Below are positions 6,118 to 7,178 of a stretch of DNA of 7,178 nt, piece after piece (the first letter of the stretch is position 1; the number at the start of each line of letters is the position of its first letter). Below the pieces are notes generated by a model. The model did not search any database. It saw only the letters and a program-made list of their open reading frames with translations, and was not told where the DNA came from. The stretch is taken from assembly GCA_046537975.1 (NCBI GenBank), contig JBKHJR010000085.1:1-7178 (forward strand), in the 5' to 3' direction. This DNA is from JAWLDV01 sp046537975. GTDB taxonomy: Bacteria; Desulfobacterota; Desulfobulbia; Desulfobulbales; SURF-16. The position numbers were made by a program, and so were the translations under genes.

Positions 6118-6189
6118 TTTGATCAAAATTATTCAATAATTGCAATAAGTTGATAAATATCGATAAATCACGATATATCACCTTTGATC
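6118..6189. other. AT-rich element end with palindrome and short direct repeats
   Basis: This gene-free stretch next to the tRNA break contains the 10-bp palindrome TTTGATCAAA (6118-6127). TTTGATC recurs at 6183-6189, with GATAAAT-type repeats between. Such clusters are typical of integrase arm-binding or excisionase-binding regions at element ends, but could also be iterons. The role is inferred from position. Confidence 0.4.
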
Positions 6190-6194
6190 CACTT

Positions 6195-6227
6195 ATTGGA
6201 GCAAAATTGGAGCAAAATTGGAGCAAA
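6195..6227. repeat. Three perfect tandem copies of an 11-bp repeat
   Basis: ATTGGAGCAAA occurs three times without a mismatch (6195-6205, 6206-6216, 6217-6227), followed by an A-run. One copy per helical turn (11 bp) suits cooperative protein binding on one face of DNA. Its place about 80-110 bp from the tRNA junction suggests arm-type sites for the element's recombinase, which is inference. Confidence 0.85.
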
Positions 6228-6263
6228 AAAATATAATAAAACTAAATTTTTTTTGATATTTTT

Positions 6264-6290
6264 TTGACAAGATAAAATATACATTATACG
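6264..6290 (+). promoter_or_regulatory. Candidate sigma-70 promoter of the mobile-element leader
   Basis: A perfect TTGACA (6264-6269) is followed after 15 bases by TATACG (6285-6290). The spacing is short of the ideal 17, and the surroundings are AT-rich. It would start transcription near 6297, ahead of the structured leader and the AlpA-like gene. Confidence 0.45.
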
Positions 6291-6753
6291 GTAAAAATAT
6301 GAGCAATCAAGATAGATTGCTGTGGTCTTTAAAAAGGCGGTAGGATAAAGGAAGAATTCAGAATAAAAAGGTATAGAAGATAGTTAGAAAGGACGCAATT
6401 GAGGATGATCGATTGTCTTTCAATGATCTACCTTCTATAAAGTTAAAGCCTCCGCTCTGCGGACGCAGAACAAATCATCCCGGGGTCGGAGCATGGGGCA
6501 GGCGGGCTCATGCTCCAAATAAGACGGCTCCGATACTTCAGCGCCAACTCCTGATATCAATATGGAAGGACGTGCACCATATATTCAGGAGAAAAACAGT
6601 CTTGCACGCACCACACCATTCCAACCAAGCATCGCACCTCCTTGGTGCGACTATCCTAAGTGTAGTTTGTCAAAACATCTCTGTAGGGACACCTCTGTCC
6701 AAATTATCCAAGTAAGTAAGAATTAAGAAGAATAAGTAAGTAGATATCCCACC

Positions 6754-6789
6754 GCCTCCTTTTGTTGAATTATTAAAAAAGAAGGAGGC
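6754..6789 (+). promoter_or_regulatory. Hairpin that buries the ribosome binding site of the AlpA-like gene
   Basis: GCCTCCTT (6754-6761) is the exact complement of AAGGAGGC (6782-6789), which is the Shine-Dalgarno of the next gene. One G-U and one A-U pair extend it to a 10-bp stem around a 16-base loop. In mRNA this would hide the ribosome site unless another structure, heat, a ligand or a protein opens it. It contains no T-run, so it is not a terminator. Confidence 0.65.
6781..6788 (+). promoter_or_regulatory. Very strong ribosome binding site of the AlpA-like gene
   Basis: GAAGGAGG lies six bases before ATG 6795. This near-perfect match to the 16S tail fixes the start. Confidence 0.9.
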
Positions 6790-6794
6790 AACTT

Positions 6795-7058
6795 ATGTCA
6801 TCATCACACCACAATCAAAACCAGATTGTCTACTATGTACCTGATTTAGCGGCATTATTCGGAAAGACTGAATCAGCGGTACGAAATCACCTTAGGAGGC
6901 GGGACTGGTCTGCTGTTCCGGCTCCGGTCAAAATTGGGGGGCGAGTATGTTGGCGGTGGAGCGACATCAGCGACTGGCTAGATAGCAAAACCCCCATAGA
7001 CAATGATGGGAAAAAATGTGGTCCTGGCCGGCCTCCGAAAAATCGTGGCCAGAGATAA
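6795..7058 (+). CDS. AlpA / excisionase-like small helix-turn-helix protein
   Basis: This 87-residue cytoplasmic DNA-binding protein has a MerR-like winged helix of the AlpA / HTH_17 type. A helix-turn-helix lies at about residues 13-36 (YVPDLAALFGKTESAVRNHL). The wing and anchoring motif PAPVKIGGRVCWRWSDISDWL at 42-62 corresponds to the usual 'P..vklggr..rW...di..Wl' pattern of phage and island regulators. The tail (72-87) is basic and contains PGRPPK, resembling the GRP core of an AT-hook, which could add minor-groove contact in AT-rich DNA. Such proteins serve as excisionases (recombination directionality factors) or activators of integrase genes in prophages and genomic islands. Which one this is cannot be told. 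Its neighbours (disrupted tRNA, 11-bp repeats, following gene 14 bp away) fit an integrated element. Expression probably depends on the upstream ribosome-site hairpin. Confidence 0.82.
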   Translation: MSSSHHNQNQIVYYVPDLAALFGKTESAVRNHLRRRDWSAVPAPVKIGGRVCWRWSDISDWLDSKTPIDNDGKKCGPGRPPKNRGQR

Positions 7059-7061
7059 GGG

Positions 7062-7066
7062 GGAGG
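7062..7066 (+). promoter_or_regulatory. Ribosome binding site of the right-edge gene
   Basis: GGAGG six bases before ATG 7073, directly after the AlpA-like stop codon, supports translation of the next frame and an operon. Confidence 0.85.
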
Positions 7067-7072
7067 TGCGGT

Positions 7073-7178
7073 ATGTACGAAAAATCAATAATACCGACAG
7101 GCGGGCGGTCCGGGGTCGCACAAAGCGGGAACGTCTATGAACCCCCGGTTGATCAGGCCCAAAAGATCTACTCAGCCT
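7073..7178 (+). CDS. Partial hypothetical protein, runs off the right edge
   Basis: An ATG preceded by an ideal GGAGG opens a frame of 35 complete codons without a stop up to the window end. The start reads MYEKSIIPTGGRSGVAQSG, hydrophilic and rich in Gly and Ser, with no signal peptide or membrane segment and no motif I recognise. It begins 14 bp after the AlpA-like stop, so the two are probably co-transcribed. In islands of this kind the gene after an AlpA-like regulator is often a replication, primase or accessory protein, but nothing here shows that. Confidence 0.7.
   Translation, partial: MYEKSIIPTGGRSGVAQSGNVYEPPVDQAQKIYSA

Larger units (their letters stand above)
6302..6789 (+). ncRNA. 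Candidate structured RNA or long leader with a chain of hairpins
   Basis: No credible protein is encoded here. The one open frame (TTG 6413 to 6715) has no ribosome site and an unnatural composition. Instead there are successive inverted repeats: AGCAATC/GATTGCT (6302-6321); GATCgATTG/CAATGATC (6407-6428, one bulge); TCCGC/GCGGA (6451-6463) or alternatively TCTGC/GCAGA (6456-6469); GGAGCATGGG/CTCATGCTCC (6488-6516, 10 bp with one G-U); and CTCCTGA/TCAGGAG enclosing ATATGG/CCATAT (6548-6591). Further along are TCGCACC/GGTGCGA (6632-6650), GGACA/TGTCC (6687-6700) and GCCTCCTT/AAGGAGGC (6754-6789). Several have competing partners. I recognise no known RNA family. It may be a cis-regulatory leader, an independent RNA or an origin-like DNA structure. 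The strand is assigned from the flanking promoter and gene. Confidence 0.5.

Noticed and set aside
6051..6240. Group I intron in the tRNA-Arg anticodon
   Set aside because: The break is after the third base of the 3' stem strand rather than in the loop. No intron core elements or returning 3' exon are seen within the window.
6413..6715. Open frame of 100 codons in the structured region
   Set aside because: It starts with TTG, has no ribosome site, an odd composition, no recognisable fold, and overlaps several strong hairpins. It is more likely RNA or DNA structure.

Overview
The window looks like the chromosome of a motile, flagellated bacterium with an integrated mobile element entering from the right. 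FliD resembles the Desulfovibrionales / Desulfobacterota type (N-terminal YTTVNQ-like and VNQIA...SSW stretches). It is also strongly acidic, which would suit a haloalkaliphile. This taxonomic guess comes from protein style only, and a Gram-positive anaerobe is not excluded.

Layout. 1-56: a heptamer tandem repeat (ACTTAAC) that runs off the left edge and ends just before a start codon. 62-1948, plus strand: a two-gene unit encoding a site-2-protease-like membrane metalloprotease (M50) and an exported DUF1343/NamZ-type peptidoglycan hexosaminidase. 5824-1967, minus strand: a flagellar filament assembly cluster in the order fliS, (membrane-bound fatty acid hydroxylase / sterol desaturase family gene), fliD, fliT-like. 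fliS and fliD each have a sigma-28-like promoter, so the hydroxylase gene appears to be a passenger between two flagellar transcription units. The two gene blocks converge with only 18 bp between stop codons.

6051-6114: the 5' half of a tRNA-Arg (anticodon TCG) that changes abruptly three bases into the 3' strand of its anticodon stem. To its right the sequence becomes AT-rich, with three perfect copies of an 11-bp repeat, palindromes and a promoter-like site. Next comes about 490 bp with no credible protein but a chain of inverted repeats, several with mutually exclusive pairings. The last repeat can bury the Shine-Dalgarno sequence of an AlpA/excisionase-like DNA-binding gene (6795-7058). 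A further reading frame (7073 onward) runs off the right edge. I read 6051-7178 as the junction and first genes of an integrated element whose integrase lies outside the window.

How the genes work together. FliS (flagellin chaperone), FliD (filament cap) and the FliT-like protein (cap chaperone) form the late, filament-building stage of flagellar assembly, consistent with sigma-28 control. The M50 protease and NamZ enzyme act at the membrane and cell wall. Their shared transcription is inferred from the 24-bp spacing. The most novel part is the structured non-coding stretch 6302-6789, a candidate cis-regulatory leader or independent RNA of the mobile element.
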